NCBI GenBank assembly: GCA_001586965.3
Contig: LUCW03001579.1
Coordinates: 47,501 to 100,000, forward strand
Reading direction: 5' to 3'
DNA length: 52,500 nucleotides
Origin: Sphaeroforma sirkka
Taxonomy: Eukaryota; Opisthokonta; Ichthyosporea; Ichthyophonida
Part shown: piece after piece, positions 50,521 to 52,500 of the stretch
Layout: the number at the start of each line of letters is the position of its first letter
Numbering within the stretch: the stretch's first letter is position 1
Notes under the pieces: model-generated
What the model was told of the DNA's origin: nothing
Databases searched by the model: none
What the model saw: the letters and a program-made list of their open reading frames with translations, nothing else
Translations under genes and position numbers: made by a program

Positions 50521-51575
50521 GTCGTCGAACTTTGCTCCCCTTATTTATACGGCACGTGCCCTACTCCAATCTCTTGCTATGATGTCCCTGGCGGTCCATG
50601 TCATGCTACTTCCAGTTTCCAGGTTCTCCCAAGGGCACCAGCCTTATTAGGGATTACTATTTCCAGGCCTTTCTTCCTGATATCGAATTTTACACAGCTT
50701 CGCTGTGAGGGCATTAACTTTTTTTAATTTTTTTTTTATAGATATTCACCGCCGCTAGTCCCTTGGTAGTTGAAGTGAGACCGCGACTAGGCAACTGAGG
50801 AGGCACTTACTCCAGACTGCGATGTCATGTAAATAATAATAGTGAATCAGGTCACGTATATCTAAGCACAAGGGAATACTTGAGAGCTTTCATAGTCGGC
50901 CTGCAAGGAGGAAGGTACACGCTTGTAAATCTGGAAAGAGCTTCTAGTCTTGGTCAAAGTGGTAACCCATACACTTCAAATTTTCAGCTAAGCATATGCA
51001 ATAGGTGTTATTCTGCTCTAATTCTCTTTGCAAACTTGATACATGTCTCTCGCATACGTACACAATATGGAAGCATTTCTGGTTCAATTCAAAAGATTAG
51101 CTCTTCGTTGGTTATGTACATTATCTATGTATCAATGGCACTCGTCTCAAACCAGATATGATATAGAAATTCTGACAACAAGATTATATACAGCAGAAAA
51201 TGGGCTATAAAGAACACGGCACAAAGATACCCAATACCTGAAGCGAATGGCTGACGGCATGGAACTTTGATAAATACAAAGCACGCATTTTGCACACTTG
51301 TAATTTACGCACTGCACACACATCATACATCAGAATAGACGACACTCATCTGTTGCATCAATGAGCCTAAACAACAAATTACCTTAGTCATTGGTCACAT
51401 TACAACATACACACATCTCACAACCTGTACACAGTAAGTATATCAACGTCAATATGTATATGCCATTAAAATACTTCTTTCCCATCCGTTGAGGTCAATT
51501 GGCTTTCAACGCGGTTGGTCGCATTACAGATTAAGTGTCCATATTTATTTATCTAGTAACACTGATTTTTTCAAA
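50521..51575. other. Spacer, no supported gene
   Basis: Between the retroelement block and the CPT1-like gene. It holds a T-rich stretch at 50715-50740 and short ORFs without recognisable features. It should contain the 3' UTR of the CPT1-like gene near 51400-51575. Confidence 0.5.
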
Positions 51576-52358
51576 CTAGTCCTCGAGAAGATCGGCCATG
51601 TCGTGCAATGCCTTTTGGATATTCTCACTAAATTTGACTGAATCTGTTTCTGGGCAAGACTTCTTACTCGACACATGGAAAAAAATCTTCTTCTCACCTG
51701 CAAGTTAGAAATTAAAATGCAATATACAATATAAATAACTCGATTGACACGATCCCCTTTGCTATATTAAGGTTTAGACCTCGAAACTATATTCTCCCGA
51801 CTACGGATTATATATGTACGAAAGGCGAACTAGCTACGTTCACGGAGTACACTGATACGACACCAAAAATACAGTCTAGAACTTGAGACTATTTTTCAGA
51901 ATACTATAAACGTTCAAATATGAATGATGACGAGGATATGTAGCATGCATATTGTCAACACGCATAAACACAAACACATGCAATATCGTTGTGTATACCA
52001 ACATAGTATATACGTATCATACATTGCATTGATAAACACATACCTGCAATATTGTACCCTACTAGCAGCGATCAGTCTTAATCAAAATATTATCTACAAC
52101 GCAATAGTATACTAAACCACTTTACAACTAGTATACAGACATACATATATACACACATACATAAACAATACCTGAAACACTGCAATATACTAAACCAGCA
52201 CATACATATTATACTTTAGACTTGTATACATAGACCATACCTGCGATATTATACGACACTCCGTAGCCACTGTCATCGACTGGGCCAAAGCCACCGCTGG
52301 GAGAGAAGTACTTGTCGTCCTGCTGTACATGTTTACCTCCCCAATCCGCCGGATCACC
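51576..52358 (-). CDS. Carnitine O-palmitoyltransferase 1-like, C-terminal two exons (5' partial)
   Basis: CPT1 moves long-chain acyl groups from CoA to carnitine at the mitochondrial outer membrane, the entry step for fatty-acid oxidation. Exons 52358-52241 and 51697-51576 join in phase 1 and encode the end of a carnitine acyltransferase. SGGFGPVDDSGYGVSYNIAG corresponds to the conserved GGGFGPV-x-DDGYGVSY block, and FHVSSKKSCPETDSVKF to the F-H-x-SSK-x-SCPETDS block seen in CPT1. It ends KALHDMADLLED. Fidelity to the CPT1 signature is higher than to CPT2 or CrAT. The catalytic histidine and N-terminal membrane segments lie right of the window. The upstream acceptor at 52359 is plausible but untested. 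Confidence 0.88.
52034..52260 (-). repeat. Copies of the CPT1-like exon 3' edge and donor in its last intron
   Basis: The exon ends TATAATATCGCAG then GTATGG (minus strand, 52241). Downstream in the intron, GTACAATATTGCAGGTATGT (about 52060-52037) and TATTGCAGTGTTTCAGGTAT (about 52188-52165) repeat the edge with its donor. Short ACATATATAC blocks between them repeat too. Confidence 0.6.
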
Positions 52359-52500
52359 CTTTATAATACAAATATATATATTAAGTAAATGCATATATAT
52401 ATTAAGTAAATGCACATATATATATATATACACAAGTATATATCGCTTCCATGTTTACTGGAAAGAGTAACGAAAGGTATATAGATCAAAACCATTGCAC

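Overview
This is nuclear DNA from an intron-rich eukaryote. Genes are split into many 60-300 nt exons with ordinary GT-AG introns and the standard genetic code. Introns and spacers are rich in (AT)n microsatellites and short tandem repeats. The gene set (SURF1, TIM9, mitochondrial pyruvate carboxylase, a CPT1-type carnitine acyltransferase and a fungal-style tandem-BIR Bir1/survivin) suggests a unicellular opisthokont. An ichthyosporean-like protist is my best guess, but that is an inference from gene style; no species can be named from the sequence alone.

Layout, left to right: (1) 1-4662, plus strand, the last six exons of SURF1, a cytochrome c oxidase assembly factor, truncated by the window edge. 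(2) 4663-6823, a spacer with a long AT microsatellite and a ~116-bp tandem array. (3) 6824-9483, minus strand, TIM9 in three exons. (4) 9484-12870, gene-poor spacer. (5) 12871-24994, plus strand, a complete 19-exon pyruvate carboxylase gene (1189 aa by my splicing). (6) 24995-26829, duplicated 3'-end sequence, a small H2B-like ORF and a 24-bp minisatellite. (7) 26830-36730, minus strand, a six-exon gene for a very large (about 2531 aa) Bir1/survivin protein. (8) 36731-38100, spacer with only weak exon candidates. (9) 38100-45125, a decayed minus-strand LINE with copies of a ~0.5-kb interspersed repeat. (10) 45700-50520, two decayed retroelements of one family facing each other. (11) 51576-52358, minus strand, the last two exons of a CPT1-like gene that runs off the right edge.

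Two points stand out. First, the 6-kb open reading frame is not an isolated orphan. Phase-compatible splicing joins it to two upstream BIR zinc domains with the same ligand spacing as survivin, and to a C-terminal helical segment resembling the survivin tail. It therefore reads as a giant chromosomal-passenger Bir1. Second, introns of at least four genes carry decayed tandem copies of the exon edge that borders them, splice site included, and pyruvate carboxylase carries the same kind of copy of its 3' end. This looks like a recurrent way in which introns grow in this genome.

Four of the five recognised genes act in mitochondria: SURF1 in the inner membrane, TIM9 in the intermembrane space, pyruvate carboxylase in the matrix and CPT1 on the outer membrane. 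They lie on both strands, so they are not an operon.
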